This document shows, in pieces, positions 35,322 through 44,711 of a stretch of DNA of 64,000 bases. Each line of letters starts with the position of its first letter. Positions within the stretch are counted from its first letter, which is position 1. The notes beneath the pieces were generated by a model that did no database searches, was not told the DNA's origin, and saw nothing but the letters and a program-made list of their open reading frames with translations. Source of the stretch: Sphingobium sp. WTD-1 (GTDB lineage: Bacteria; Pseudomonadota; Alphaproteobacteria; Sphingomonadales; Sphingomonadaceae); NCBI RefSeq assembly GCF_030128825.1, contig NZ_CP119127.1, positions 850,001 through 914,000 of the forward strand. The letters run 5' to 3'. The translations under genes were made by a program, and so were the position numbers.

Positions 35322-37172
35322 ATGCGAACAAGCTATGATGTGATCGTGGTCGGTGGCGGCCATGCCGGCTGCGAGGCGGCCGCTGCGGCAGCGCGCAAGG
35401 GTGCGGCGGTGGCGCTGCTGACCTTCGAGCGGGCGACCGTGGGTGCCATGTCCTGCAACCCGGCGGTCGGCGGTCTGGGCAAGGGCCATCTGGTCCGTGA
35501 AGTCGACGCGCTCGACGGGTTGATTGGCCGCGCCGCTGATGCCGGCGCGATCCATTATCGTATGCTCAACAGCAGCAAGGGCGCCGCCGTGCAGGGGCCG
35601 CGCGTACAGGCCGACCGCAAGCGCTACAAGGCGGCGATCCATCAGATGCTCGACGCCCAGGCGGGACTGGAAATCGTCGAGGGCGAGGCCGTGGGCCTTA
35701 TCGTCCGGGAGGGCACTGTGGCGGGTCTGGCGCTGGCCGATGGCCGGACGCTGGAGGCGCCTTCGGTCGTGCTGGCGACCGGCACCTTCCTGGGCGGCAA
35801 ATTGTTCCGCGGTGAGGATGTGGATGTCGGTGGCCGCACCGGCGAGCGGGCGGCAACGGCGCTGGGCGTGCAGTTGCGCGAGATGGGCCTGCCGATCGGG
35901 CGGTTGAAGACGGGGACGCCGCCGCGCATCGACGGCCGCACCATCGACTGGGCAGTGCTGGAGGAGCAGGCGTCGGACGGCGAGGGCTGGACCATGTCGC
36001 CGCTGTCGGATCATCGGCCGCTGCCGCAACTCGCCTGTGCCATCACCCGCACCAATGAACGGACCCATGCGATCATCCGCGAAGGGCTAGGGCGCTCGCC
36101 CCTGTTCAGCGGCGCGATCGAGGGGCGGGGGCCGCGCTATTGCCCGTCGATCGAGGACAAGGTGATCCGCTTCGGCGATCGCGACGGCCATCAGATCTTC
36201 CTGGAGCCCGAAGGGCTGGACGATGCGCTGGTCTATCCCAATGGCATCAGCACTTCGCTGCCGGCTGACGTGCAGCTGGCGATGATACGATCGATGCGCG
36301 GGCTGGAGCAGGCGGAGATCGTCGTGCCGGGCTATGCTGTCGAATATGACCATATCGATCCGCGTGCGCTGGATGCCAGCCTGGAAGTGCGGGCGCTGCC
36401 CGGCCTCTTCTGCGGGGGGCAGATCAATGGCACGACCGGCTATGAGGAGGCGGCGGCCCAGGGGCTGGTCGCCGGCACCAATGCCGCTGCCCGCGCGCGC
36501 GACGAGGCGCCGATGATCCTCGATCGGGCCAGCTCCTATATCGGCGTGATGATCGATGATCTGGTGCTGCAGGGCGTGACCGAACCCTATCGCATGCTGA
36601 CCGCACGGGCCGAATATCGGCTGCGGCTGCGCGCCGACAATGCCGAGACGCGGCTGGGGGACATAGGCCTGGCCCATGGCATCATCGGTCCGGGTCGGGC
36701 GGCGCGCTTCGCCGCACGGGCCAGTGCGCGCGCTATGATCGAGGCCGAACTGGCCCGGCCCTATACCGCGACCGAGATGGCGCGGGCAGGGGCGAGTGTG
36801 CGGCAGGATGGCGCGCGGCGCAGTCTGTTCGAATGGGCGCGCTTCCCCGAAGTGCAGGCCGACCTGCTGGTGACGCTGGCGCCGAGCCTGGCGGAGGCGC
36901 CGGCCGATCTGCGGACGGAGATTTTGGAGGACGCCCATTATGCACCCTATCTCGAACGACAGGATGCGGAAATCGCCGCCCTGCGTCGGGACGAGCGGGT
37001 GGCCATTCCGGCGGACTTCGACTTTGCCAGCGTCGGCGGCCTGTCGACCGAGATGATCGAGCGGCTGGACGGCGCCCGTCCCGACACGCTGGCCGCTGCG
37101 GGCCGTATCCGCGGCATCACCCCGGCGGCGCTTGCCGCCATCCTTGTCCATGTGCGGCGGAAGGCAGCATGA
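35322..37172 (+). CDS. mnmG: tRNA uridine 5-carboxymethylaminomethyl modification enzyme MnmG
   Basis: 616 residues. The N-terminal FAD site is [21 protein letters not shown], followed by [24 protein letters not shown] and later [21 protein letters not shown], all MnmG landmarks. It partners MnmE in modifying U34 of tRNAs. ATG overlaps no gene, but rsmG starts at its stop (ATGA). The mnmE-mnmG-rsmG-parA-parB order is a classical origin-proximal cluster. Confidence 0.97.
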   Translation: MRTSYDVIVVGGGHAGCEAAAAAARKGAAVALLTFERATVGAMSCNPAVGGLGKGHLVREVDALDGLIGRAADAGAIHYRMLNSSKGAAVQGPRVQADRKRYKAAIHQMLDAQAGLEIVEGEAVGLIVREGTVAGLALADGRTLEAPSVVLATGTFLGGKLFRGEDVDVGGRTGERAATALGVQLREMGLPIGRLKTGTPPRIDGRTIDWAVLEEQASDGEGWTMSPLSDHRPLPQLACAITRTNERTHAIIREGLGRSPLFSGAIEGRGPRYCPSIEDKVIRFGDRDGHQIFLEPEGLDDALVYPNGISTSLPADVQLAMIRSMRGLEQAEIVVPGYAVEYDHIDPRALDASLEVRALPGLFCGGQINGTTGYEEAAAQGLVAGTNAAARARDEAPMILDRASSYIGVMIDDLVLQGVTEPYRMLTARAEYRLRLRADNAETRLGDIGLAHGIIGPGRAARFAARASARAMIEAELARPYTATEMARAGASVRQDGARRSLFEWARFPEVQADLLVTLAPSLAEAPADLRTEILEDAHYAPYLERQDAEIAALRRDERVAIPADFDFASVGGLSTEMIERLDGARPDTLAAAGRIRGITPAALAAILVHVRRKAA

Positions 37173-37810
37173 CCGAAGACGAAGCGCGGGCCTGGCTCGA
37201 TGCGCATTTTGATGTTCCACGTGAAACATGGGATCGGCTGGAGCGCTATGTGTCGCTCTTGCTGTCCGCGATGGACGAGCAGAATCTGATCGCCGAATCG
37301 ACCCGGCCCCATGTCTGGGCGCGGCATATCGTCGACTCCGCCCAGTTGCTGTTGCATGCCAAGGATGCGGGGGAGGGGCCTTGGATGGACCTGGGTTCCG
37401 GTGCCGGCCTGCCCGGCATTGTCGTCGCCAGCATGTCCGACCGGCCGCTGATCATGGTTGAATCGCGCCGCAAGCGGATCGACTTCCTCAATGAGGTGAT
37501 CGCGGAGCTGGGGCTGGGCACCGCCTCCGTCTTTGGCGGCCGGGTCGAGGTCACGCCGCCGACCAAGTCGGCCGTCATCAGCGCCCGCGCCTATGCGCCG
37601 CTGCCCAAATTGCTCCAGTCGGCCCAGCATCTGTCCGATGAAAAGACGATTTGGGTGCTGCCCAAGGGACGAAATGCGCAGAATGAACTGGAGGCCGCGC
37701 GTCCGGCATGGCAAGGTGCGTTTCATGTGGAACGCAGCGTGACCGACGCCGACAGCGCCATCATCGTCGCGCGATCCGTCAAACCTGTCAAAAAGAGGGG
37801 TCGAGGATGA
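37169..37810 (+). CDS. rsmG: 16S rRNA (guanine527-N7)-methyltransferase
   Basis: 213 residues. [17 protein letters not shown] is the SAM motif [11 protein letters not shown] follows, and [13 protein letters not shown] is the RsmG signature. It methylates G527 of 16S rRNA. ATG 37169 lies in the mnmG stop. Unusually, one good parS site (37213) and one degenerate one (37719) are inside this short coding sequence. The stop overlaps parA. Confidence 0.95.
   Translation: MTEDEARAWLDAHFDVPRETWDRLERYVSLLLSAMDEQNLIAESTRPHVWARHIVDSAQLLLHAKDAGEGPWMDLGSGAGLPGIVVASMSDRPLIMVESRRKRIDFLNEVIAELGLGTASVFGGRVEVTPPTKSAVISARAYAPLPKLLQSAQHLSDEKTIWVLPKGRNAQNELEAARPAWQGAFHVERSVTDADSAIIVARSVKPVKKRGRG
37213..37228. 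other. parS: parS centromere site inside rsmG
   Basis: TGTTCCACGTGAAACA, an almost perfect palindrome matching the ParB core GTTNCACGTGNAAC. It encodes DVPRET residues of RsmG, so it is kept within coding constraint. Confidence 0.9.
37719..37734. other. Degenerate parS-like site near the end of rsmG
   Basis: CGTTTCATGTGGAACG resembles parS with CATGTG instead of CACGTG at the centre, which is usually important for ParB binding. About 75 bp before parA. Confidence 0.45.
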
Positions 37811-38589
37811 TTTGTATCGCCATCGCCAATCAGAAGGGCGGAGTCGGCAAGACAACCACGGCTATCAATCTGGCGACCGGCCTGGCCGCGACGGGCCTGC
37901 GCGTGTTGCTGGTCGATCTCGATCCGCAAGGCAATGCCTCGACCGGGCTGGGCGTCAATCATGCCGATCGCGAACGGTCGAGCTATGACCTGCTGGTCGG
38001 CAATTGCGAACTGGACGAAGCGGTCGTCACCACCCGCGTGCCCAAGCTGGACCTGATTCCCGCCACCCAGGACCTGTCGGGCGCCGAGATCGAGCTGATC
38101 GACTATGAGCAACGCACCCATCGTCTGGAACGGGTGCTGGCTGAGGCCCCGGCCGGGCGCTGGGACATCTGCCTGATCGACTGCCCGCCCTCGCTCGGCC
38201 TGTTGACGGTCAATGCGATGGTCGCTGCGCAATCACTGCTGGTGCCGTTGCAGTGCGAATTCTTCGCGCTGGAGGGGTTGTCGCAGCTGTTGCAGACGGT
38301 CGAGCGCATCCGCAGTCGGTTCAACACCGGCCTGTCGATTCTAGGCGTGGCGCTGACCATGTATGATCGCCGCAACCGGCTGACCGATCAGGTCGCCGAC
38401 GATGTGCGCGCGGTGCTGGGCGACCTCGTCTTCACCACCGTCATTCCGCGCAATGTGCGCCTGTCCGAAGCGCCGAGCCATGGCGTGCCGGCGCTCATCT
38501 ATGATTTCCGCTGTTCGGGGTCGGAAGCCTATATGCGTCTGGCGCGCGAACTGATCGCGCGTCTTCCCCGGCAGGAGGTAGCGGCTTGA
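37807..38589 (+). CDS. parA: Chromosome partitioning ATPase ParA
   Basis: 260 residues. The deviant Walker A motif KGGVGKTT is at residues 10-17 after [25 protein letters not shown] follows, and CLIDCPPSLGLLTVNAM is Walker B. It moves ParB-parS complexes along the nucleoid. Start and stop both overlap neighbours by four bases (rsmG, parB), giving strong coupling. Confidence 0.97.
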   Translation: MICIAIANQKGGVGKTTTAINLATGLAATGLRVLLVDLDPQGNASTGLGVNHADRERSSYDLLVGNCELDEAVVTTRVPKLDLIPATQDLSGAEIELIDYEQRTHRLERVLAEAPAGRWDICLIDCPPSLGLLTVNAMVAAQSLLVPLQCEFFALEGLSQLLQTVERIRSRFNTGLSILGVALTMYDRRNRLTDQVADDVRAVLGDLVFTTVIPRNVRLSEAPSHGVPALIYDFRCSGSEAYMRLARELIARLPRQEVAA

Positions 38590-39515
38590 GCGACGAGATT
38601 GGGGAAAAGCAGAAGCCGGTAAAGCGGCCGCACGGTCTGGGCCGTGGCCTTTCGGCACTGCTGGGCGATGTGAACCGGGAAGAGCCGGTGGCAGCGAGCG
38701 CGAGCAGCGCCGCGCCGTCGAGCAAGGCGGTCCAGAATATCGAGGTCGCGCTGATCCAGCCGCACCCCGAACAGCCGCGCCGGCATTTCGACCAGGACGC
38801 GCTGCAGGAACTGGCCGACAGCATCGCCAAGCGCGGCGTGATCCAGCCGATCATCGTCCGCCCCCATGGCGGCGGCTTCCAGATCGTCGCGGGCGAGCGG
38901 CGCTGGCGCGCGGCGCAGAAGGCGCAGCTGCACCGCATTCCGGCGATCGTGCGCGACTTCGACGAGCAGGAAACGCTGGAAATCGCGCTGGTCGAGAATA
39001 TCCAGCGCGAGGATCTCAACCCGATCGAAGAGGCCGAGGCCTATCGCAAGCTGATCGGCGAATTTCATCATAGCCAGGAAGCACTGGGCCGCATCGTCGG
39101 CAAGTCGCGCAGCCATATCGCCAATCTGATGCGCCTGCTCGACCTGCCCGATCCGGTGCAGCAGGCGGTGTCGCACGGGCGGATCAGCATGGGCCATGCC
39201 CGCGCGCTGATCGGCGTGCCGGGCTGCGAATCGATGGCGCTGATGGTCGAGCAGAAGGGGCTTTCGGTCCGTGAGACCGAGCAGCTGGTGCGCAAGACCA
39301 AGAAGGGCGAGGATGCCGAGCCCAAGTCGCGCGGCGCAACTCGCGGTGGCAAGGATGCCGATATCGCCGCACTGGAGCAGCATCTGGCCGATATTCTCGG
39401 CCTGAAGGTCGAAATCGCCGATAGCGGCGAGGGGCCAGGCACATTGTCGCTGCGCTATTCGACGCTCGACCAGCTGGATATGCTGTGCCAGCGCCTGTCG
39501 GGCGAGCGGATCTAA
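38586..39515 (+). CDS. parB: Chromosome partitioning protein ParB
   Basis: 309 residues from a TTG start overlapping the parA stop (TTGA). LGRGLSALLGD near the N-terminus contacts ParA. The CTPase/ParB domain has QPRRHFDQDALQELADSI, then VAGERRWRAAQ near residue 104 and ENIQREDLNPIEEAEAY. The HTH segment KSRSHIANLMRLLDLP reads parS. The C-terminal dimer domain is intact. Weak TTG initiation plus coupling probably sets the ParA:ParB ratio. Confidence 0.96.
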   Translation: MSDEIGEKQKPVKRPHGLGRGLSALLGDVNREEPVAASASSAAPSSKAVQNIEVALIQPHPEQPRRHFDQDALQELADSIAKRGVIQPIIVRPHGGGFQIVAGERRWRAAQKAQLHRIPAIVRDFDEQETLEIALVENIQREDLNPIEEAEAYRKLIGEFHHSQEALGRIVGKSRSHIANLMRLLDLPDPVQQAVSHGRISMGHARALIGVPGCESMALMVEQKGLSVRETEQLVRKTKKGEDAEPKSRGATRGGKDADIAALEQHLADILGLKVEIADSGEGPGTLSLRYSTLDQLDMLCQRLSGERI

Positions 39516-39597
39516 AAACGCCGCGTCGGTTCGGTCCCGGATGAGGGGGACGTGCAAAGCGCTTCCCCCTCACAGAATCAGGCACTAGGCTGGTGCC

Positions 39598-42201
39598 ATG
39601 GCCGATATCCAATCCACCCAAGCCGCCGCTCCCGCCATCATCCGCCGCGCCGATTATCGCGTGCCCGACTGGCTGATCCCCGACATCGCCCTCGACTTCG
39701 ACCTGGATGCCGCGCGGACGCGGGTTTGGTCGGACATGTCGGTGGCGCGCAATGGCGACCATGACCGGCCGCTGCGGCTCGACGGCGACGGGCTGGTGCC
39801 GCTGGCGGTGAAGGTCGATGGCCGCACACTCAACGAAACGGAATGGACGCTGGAGGCCGGCGCGCTGGTCGTCCCCCTCGGCGGTGCGACGCACAAGGTG
39901 GAGGTGCTGGTCGAGCTGGCGCCCGAGAGCAACAGCAAGCTGATGGGCCTCTATGCCAGCGGCGGGCTGCTCTGCACCCAGTGCGAGGCGGAGGGCTTCC
40001 GCCGCATCACCTTCTTCCCCGACCGGCCGGATATCCTGTCGCGCTACAGCGTGAAGCTGACCGCCGACAAGGCGCGCTACCCGATCCTGCTCGCCAATGG
40101 CGATCCGGTCGAGCAAGGCGATCTGGAGGGCGGCCGCCATTGGGCGCTGTGGAATGATCCTTTCCCCAAGCCCTGTTATCTGTTCGCGCTGGTGGCCGGC
40201 GACCTCGCCTGCAACGCCGACCGTTTCGTGACGATGAGCGGGCGCGAAGTGGCGCTGGGCATCTGGGTGCGCGAGGCCGACCTGCCGCGCACCGACCATG
40301 CGATGCAGGCGCTCAAGAACAGCATGGCCTGGGACGAGCGCGTCTATGGCCGCGAATATGATCTGGACGTGTTCAACATCGTCGCGGTCGCCGACTTCAA
40401 TTTCGGCGCGATGGAGAATAAAGGCCTCAACATCTTCAATTCGCGCTATATTCTCGCTGACCCCGAGACCGCGACCGATATCGACTATGATGGTGTCGAG
40501 GGCGTGGTGGCGCATGAATATTTCCACAATTGGTCGGGCAATCGCGTCACCTGCCGCGACTGGTTCCAGCTGTCGCTGAAGGAGGGCTTCACCGTCTTTC
40601 GCGACCAGAATTTTTCGGCCGACATGGGCAGCCATGCGGTCAAGCGGATCGAGGATGTGCGCATCCTGCGCGCGGCCCAGTTCCAGGAGGATTCCGGCCC
40701 GCTGGCGCATCCGGTCCGGCCCGAATCCTACATGGAAATCAGCAACTTCTACACCGCGACCATCTATAATAAGGGCGCCGAGCTGATCCGCATGATGGCG
40801 CTGATGCTGGGCGCGGAGCGGTTCCGCGCCGGCACCGACCTCTATTTCGACCGGCATGATGGCGAGGCGGCGACCTGCGAGGATTTCGTCCGCGCGATGG
40901 AGGAGGGCGGCGAGATCGACCTTGGCCAGTTCCGCCGCTGGTATGAGCAGGCGGGCACGCCCCATGTCCGCGCGCTGCTGAGCCATGATCCGGTCAGCCG
41001 CACCGCCGAGCTGCTGCTGGAACAGAACGTGCCGGCGACGCCGGGCCAGCCCGACAAGCGGCCGATGGCGATCCCGCTGCGCGTCGCGCTCTATGATCCG
41101 GCGACCGGCAGCCATCATGGCGACCAGTTGCTGATGCTGACGGAGGCTCAGCAGCGTTTCACGTTCGACAATTTCGCCAGCCTGCCGATCCTGTCGATCA
41201 ACCGCGGCTTTTCCGCGCCGGTGATCGTCGAGACCAATCGCAGCCAGGCCGATCTCGCCTTCCTGTCGGCGCATGATGATGATCCCTTCGCGCGTTATGA
41301 AGCGATGCAGCAGTTGATGGTCAATGTGCTGGTCGGCCAGGTGGCGGGCCAGAGCGTCGATGTGAGCGCGGTGGTCGACGCGGTGCGCAACACCATCACC
41401 GACCCGCTGCTCGATCCCGCCTTCGTTGCGGAGGCGGTGCGCCTGCCGAGCGAAGCCTATCTGGGCGACCAGATGAAGCAGGTGGACCCGGATGCCATCC
41501 ACGCCGCCCGCGATGCCCTCCAGACGCGCCTGGGGGCCGATCTGGAGCCGCTATGGCGCGATATCCATGCCAGGACCAAGGCGAACGGCTTTGCTGTCTC
41601 GCCGGCCGCCAAGGGCGCGCGCAAGCTGCGCAATGTCGCGCTGCTCTATCTGGTCGCCTCGGGCGCGGAGGACGGGCCGGCGATCGCCTATGCCCAGTAT
41701 AGCGAGGCCGACAACATGACCGAACGCCAGTCGGCGCTGGCGACGCTGGCGAGTGGCACCAGCCCGGAACGGGAGGCGGCGCTCGATATCTTCTACAATC
41801 GCTACAGCGACGATGCGCTGACGCTGGACAAATGGTTCCAGACCCAGGCCTTCGCCTTCCATCCCGATACGGTGGAGCTGGTCGCAGAGCTGGGCCAGCA
41901 CAAGGCGTTTACGCTGGGTAACCCGAACCGGGTGCGCTCGCTCTATGGCGCCTTTGCCGGCAACCAATGGGCGTTCCACCACAAGTCGGGCAAGGGCTAT
42001 CGGCTGGTCGCCGACTGCATCATCGCGCTCGACAAGCTCAATCCGCAGACCGCAGCCCGGCTGGTGCCGCCGCTCGGCCGCTGGAAGCGCTTCGATGAAG
42101 GCCGCGCCGCGCTGATGCGGGCGGAACTGCAACGCATCCTGAATGAGCCCGGCCTGTCCAAGGACGTGACCGAGCAGGCGAGCAAGAGCCTGGAGGGATA
42201 A
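39598..42201 (+). CDS. pepN: Aminopeptidase N (M1 family)
   Basis: An 867-residue zinc aminopeptidase. The exopeptidase loop GAMEN is at 270-274, HEYFHNWSGNR supplies the zinc His306 and His310 and Glu307, and KEGFTVFRDQNF contains the third ligand Glu. Length and the C-terminal helical domain match gammaproteobacterial-type PepN. It trims N-terminal residues in the cytosol. A GC-rich hairpin follows. Confidence 0.96.
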   Translation: MADIQSTQAAAPAIIRRADYRVPDWLIPDIALDFDLDAARTRVWSDMSVARNGDHDRPLRLDGDGLVPLAVKVDGRTLNETEWTLEAGALVVPLGGATHKVEVLVELAPESNSKLMGLYASGGLLCTQCEAEGFRRITFFPDRPDILSRYSVKLTADKARYPILLANGDPVEQGDLEGGRHWALWNDPFPKPCYLFALVAGDLACNADRFVTMSGREVALGIWVREADLPRTDHAMQALKNSMAWDERVYGREYDLDVFNIVAVADFNFGAMENKGLNIFNSRYILADPETATDIDYDGVEGVVAHEYFHNWSGNRVTCRDWFQLSLKEGFTVFRDQNFSADMGSHAVKRIEDVRILRAAQFQEDSGPLAHPVRPESYMEISNFYTATIYNKGAELIRMMALMLGAERFRAGTDLYFDRHDGEAATCEDFVRAMEEGGEIDLGQFRRWYEQAGTPHVRALLSHDPVSRTAELLLEQNVPATPGQPDKRPMAIPLRVALYDPATGSHHGDQLLMLTEAQQRFTFDNFASLPILSINRGFSAPVIVETNRSQADLAFLSAHDDDPFARYEAMQQLMVNVLVGQVAGQSVDVSAVVDAVRNTITDPLLDPAFVAEAVRLPSEAYLGDQMKQVDPDAIHAARDALQTRLGADLEPLWRDIHARTKANGFAVSPAAKGARKLRNVALLYLVASGAEDGPAIAYAQYSEADNMTERQSALATLASGTSPEREAALDIFYNRYSDDALTLDKWFQTQAFAFHPDTVELVAELGQHKAFTLGNPNRVRSLYGAFAGNQWAFHHKSGKGYRLVADCIIALDKLNPQTAARLVPPLGRWKRFDEGRAALMRAELQRILNEPGLSKDVTEQASKSLEG

Positions 42202-42212
42202 GGAAAAGGCGG

Positions 42213-42238
42213 CGGCCGGGGCGTTCAAACCCCGGCCG
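42213..42238. terminator. Hairpin between convergent pepN and the MCE operon
   Basis: CGGCCGGGG (42213-42221) pairs perfectly with CCCCGGCCG (42230-42238) around an 8-nt loop, placed between two converging stops. No T-run is seen on either strand. Confidence 0.6.
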
Positions 42239-42243
42239 GCCGA

Positions 42244-42873
42244 TCAGTCCTTTTGCGCCGCGACCCAGGCGGCGACGTCGGTCGCCACCTTGTTGGCGGC
42301 GCTGTTGAGCGGCGCACCGACGCTGCCGGCGTCGATCTTGCCGCCGACCGGCGCGCTGGCGGTGAAGCGCTGGCGGGCGATCGCGACGCCGGCCGGGGTC
42401 ATCAGCGCCGCGTCGAAGGTGACGACGGCGCTGTTGCTGGCCTGGTCGATGGTGAAGCTGATCAACTCGCCGCTCAGGCGCTGGCCGCCGTCACCGGAAA
42501 ACTGGCCGGGATCGAGCACGATCCGGTCGGTGGTGGCCGATACGGTTTCGGCCAGCAGGCGGCGGAACAGATGGCGGGGCGTTTCGGCCCATTGCACCTT
42601 GGTGACATAGGCAACCGAGGTCGGCGTCACCTGCACCGGCACGCGCACCGTGTCGATGACGCGCGCGGCTTCGGGATCGACGATGATCAGGCTGCGGCCA
42701 CCGCCGGCATTGCTTTGCGCGCCGGTCGGCACCTTGTGCGCGGCGTCGAGCGTCAGCAACTGCTGCGGCGGCTTGCTGCCGATCGAGACGCAGCCGGACA
42801 GGGCGATTGCAGCGGCCAGCGCCAGCGATGCGCCACCCAGTTTCTTGTGGACCATCATCCGGCTCCCTTTCAT
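42244..42873 (-). CDS. ABC-type transport auxiliary lipoprotein (PqiC-like)
   Basis: 209 residues with lipobox LSGC near residue 28. The globular part (RSLIIVDPEAARVIDTVRVPVQ and PRHLFRRLLAETVSATTDR) matches the ABC_trans_aux/PqiC family, outer membrane partners of MCE systems. It is last in the mlaE-mlaF-mlaD operon and overlaps mlaD by four bases. It probably receives the end of the MCE tunnel at the outer membrane. Confidence 0.85.
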   Translation of the reverse strand: MKGSRMMVHKKLGGASLALAAAIALSGCVSIGSKPPQQLLTLDAAHKVPTGAQSNAGGGRSLIIVDPEAARVIDTVRVPVQVTPTSVAYVTKVQWAETPRHLFRRLLAETVSATTDRIVLDPGQFSGDGGQRLSGELISFTIDQASNSAVVTFDAALMTPAGVAIARQRFTASAPVGGKIDAGSVGAPLNSAANKVATDVAAWVAAQKD

Positions 42874-43832
42874 GGCTTATAGTCGGGCAGCTGGGGCGAT
42901 CCGACGATCGAGCCCGCGCCCTGCTGGTCGAGTTTTTCGGCGACGCCGCGGAAGGCGCGCGACATTTCACGCAGGTCGCGAACCAGGCGGTTCACTTCCG
43001 GCATGGTCTGGTTGCTGAAGGCATGCACGCCGGGCTGGGCCTCGGCGATCGTCTTGTCGAGCGTGTCGATGCTGCGGCTGGCGGAAGCGACGCTCTTGCG
43101 CAGGTCGGCCATCAGCGGGCGGCCTTCGTCATTGATCAGGCCGTTGGTGGTCGCGGCCAGCTCGCCGATCTGCTGCGCGGCGACACCGGTGCGCTGCACC
43201 GCGATGCGCGCTTCGGCGAGCGTGGCGGCGATTTCCGGGCTGCGATCGGCCAGCGATCCGGTCACGCGGTCAAGATTGGCGAGGATGCCGGCGATCGACT
43301 GCTGATTCTTGTCATCGAGCAGCTCGGTCAGCTTCTCGGTCAGGGTCGACAGCCGCTCCAGCAGTTGCGGCGCATTGTTGAGCAGTTCGCCCAGCGCACC
43401 CGGCTTGGTCGGGATCACCGGCACGCCGTCGGGGCAGGCCGAAGCGATATTTTCGGCCGGGCAGAGGATCGGCGGCGCGCCCTTGACCGCGCCGTCCAGC
43501 ACGATCTCGCTGACGCCGGTGAAGCCGACGCCGGCGATGGTCGCGGTCGTGCCCTGCAGCACCGGGGTGCCGTCCTTCACTGAAATGCGCACCTTCACGA
43601 AGCTGGGGTCGCGCTTCCACAGTTCGATCTTCTCGACCTGGCCGGAAGGGACGCCGGAATAATTGACGCCCGATCCCTTGGCGAGGCCATTCACCGACTG
43701 CTTGAAGAAGATGTCATATTCCTTGTTGTCGCCCTGCGACAGGCGCGAGAACCAGAAGGCCGCCGCCATGATGGCGGCCAGCAGCAGCAGCGTGACCGCG
43801 CCGACCAGCACATGATTGGACCGGGTTTCCAT
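42870..43832 (-). CDS. MCE-domain lipid transport protein (MlaD-like)
   Basis: 320 residues. One N-terminal membrane helix (about 8-29) is followed by one MCE domain (SVNGLAKGSGVNYSGVPSG through TGVSEIVLDG, about 38-120), then a long helical tail rich in LAD and LDR heptads, which could form a coiled tunnel. It binds lipids in the periplasm for the MlaEF transporter. The tail is far longer than in E. coli MlaD (183 residues), closer to alphaproteobacterial types. Confidence 0.9.
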   Translation of the reverse strand: METRSNHVLVGAVTLLLLAAIMAAAFWFSRLSQGDNKEYDIFFKQSVNGLAKGSGVNYSGVPSGQVEKIELWKRDPSFVKVRISVKDGTPVLQGTTATIAGVGFTGVSEIVLDGAVKGAPPILCPAENIASACPDGVPVIPTKPGALGELLNNAPQLLERLSTLTEKLTELLDDKNQQSIAGILANLDRVTGSLADRSPEIAATLAEARIAVQRTGVAAQQIGELAATTNGLINDEGRPLMADLRKSVASASRSIDTLDKTIAEAQPGVHAFSNQTMPEVNRLVRDLREMSRAFRGVAEKLDQQGAGSIVGSPQLPDYKP

Positions 43833-43835
43833 ATC

Positions 43836-44711
43836 CTATTGCCTTCCGTCCGCTTGTTTTTCGGCAGCGGCCTTGCCGCGTTCGCGCGAGACGGCCGCGG
43901 TTGCGGCGCGGCCTCGCGGACCGTTGAAATATTCCTGAATCCAGGGGTGATCGAGCGCCAGCAATTCGTCGATCGTCCCCACCGCGATCACCTTCTTGTC
44001 GGCGAGCACCGCCACACGGTCGCAGATCGAATAGAGGGTGTCGAGATCATGGGTGATGAGGAAGACGGTGAGGCCCAGCGTCTCCTGCAACTTGCGCGTC
44101 TGGTCGTCGAACGCGGCCGCGCCGATCGGGTCGAGGCCGGCGGTCGGCTCGTCGAGGAACAGCAGGTCCGGGTCCAGCGCGAGGGCACGGGCCAGGCCCG
44201 CACGCTTCTTCATGCCGCCCGACAGTTCGGCGGGATATTTGGGGCCGGCTTCGGCCGGCAGGCCGGTCATCCGGATCTTGTAGGCGGCGATCTCGTCGCG
44301 CAGCACCGGGCCGATATTGGGATAATATTCGCGGATCGGCACTTCGACATTCTCGGCCACGGTCAGCGTCGAGAAGAGCGCTCCGCCCTGGAACAGCACG
44401 CCCCAGCGCTTGCGGATCGCCAGCGCCTCGTCATCGTCCAGGCGGCCGACCATATCCTCGCCAAAGACATGGACCTGGCCCTCGTCGGGCACCTGAAGCC
44501 CGATGATCGACCGCATCAGCACCGACTTGCCGGTGCCCGATCCGCCGACCATGCCCAATATCTCGCCCTTGCGCACGTCGAGGTCGAGATTTTCGTGGAC
44601 GGTCTGGTCGCCGAAGCTGTTTTTCAGGCCGCGCACCGAAATGGCGATGTCGTCGGACGCGACCGCGCGTTCGATCCGCTCTTCTTCGGCCTGGCGTTCA
44701 TCGGTGGTCAT
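43836..44711 (-). CDS. MlaF-like ABC transporter ATP-binding protein
   Basis: 291 residues. Walker A is GGSGTGKS, the signature is LSGGMKKRAGLARAL, and Walker B is LLFLDEPTAGLDP. The HQ/loop pattern and length match MlaF. It powers lipid movement through the MlaE permease. The start overlaps the permease stop (ATGA). A single open frame upstream of the ATG runs into mlaE in another phase and is not a fusion. The C-terminal tail is basic. Confidence 0.93.
   Translation of the reverse strand: MTTDERQAEEERIERAVASDDIAISVRGLKNSFGDQTVHENLDLDVRKGEILGMVGGSGTGKSVLMRSIIGLQVPDEGQVHVFGEDMVGRLDDDEALAIRKRWGVLFQGGALFSTLTVAENVEVPIREYYPNIGPVLRDEIAAYKIRMTGLPAEAGPKYPAELSGGMKKRAGLARALALDPDLLFLDEPTAGLDPIGAAAFDDQTRKLQETLGLTVFLITHDLDTLYSICDRVAVLADKKVIAVGTIDELLALDHPWIQEYFNGPRGRAATAAVSRERGKAAAEKQADGRQ

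Noticed and set aside
39184..41502. Long open frame antisense to parB and pepN
   Set aside because: No domain or start context; both sense genes are unambiguous.
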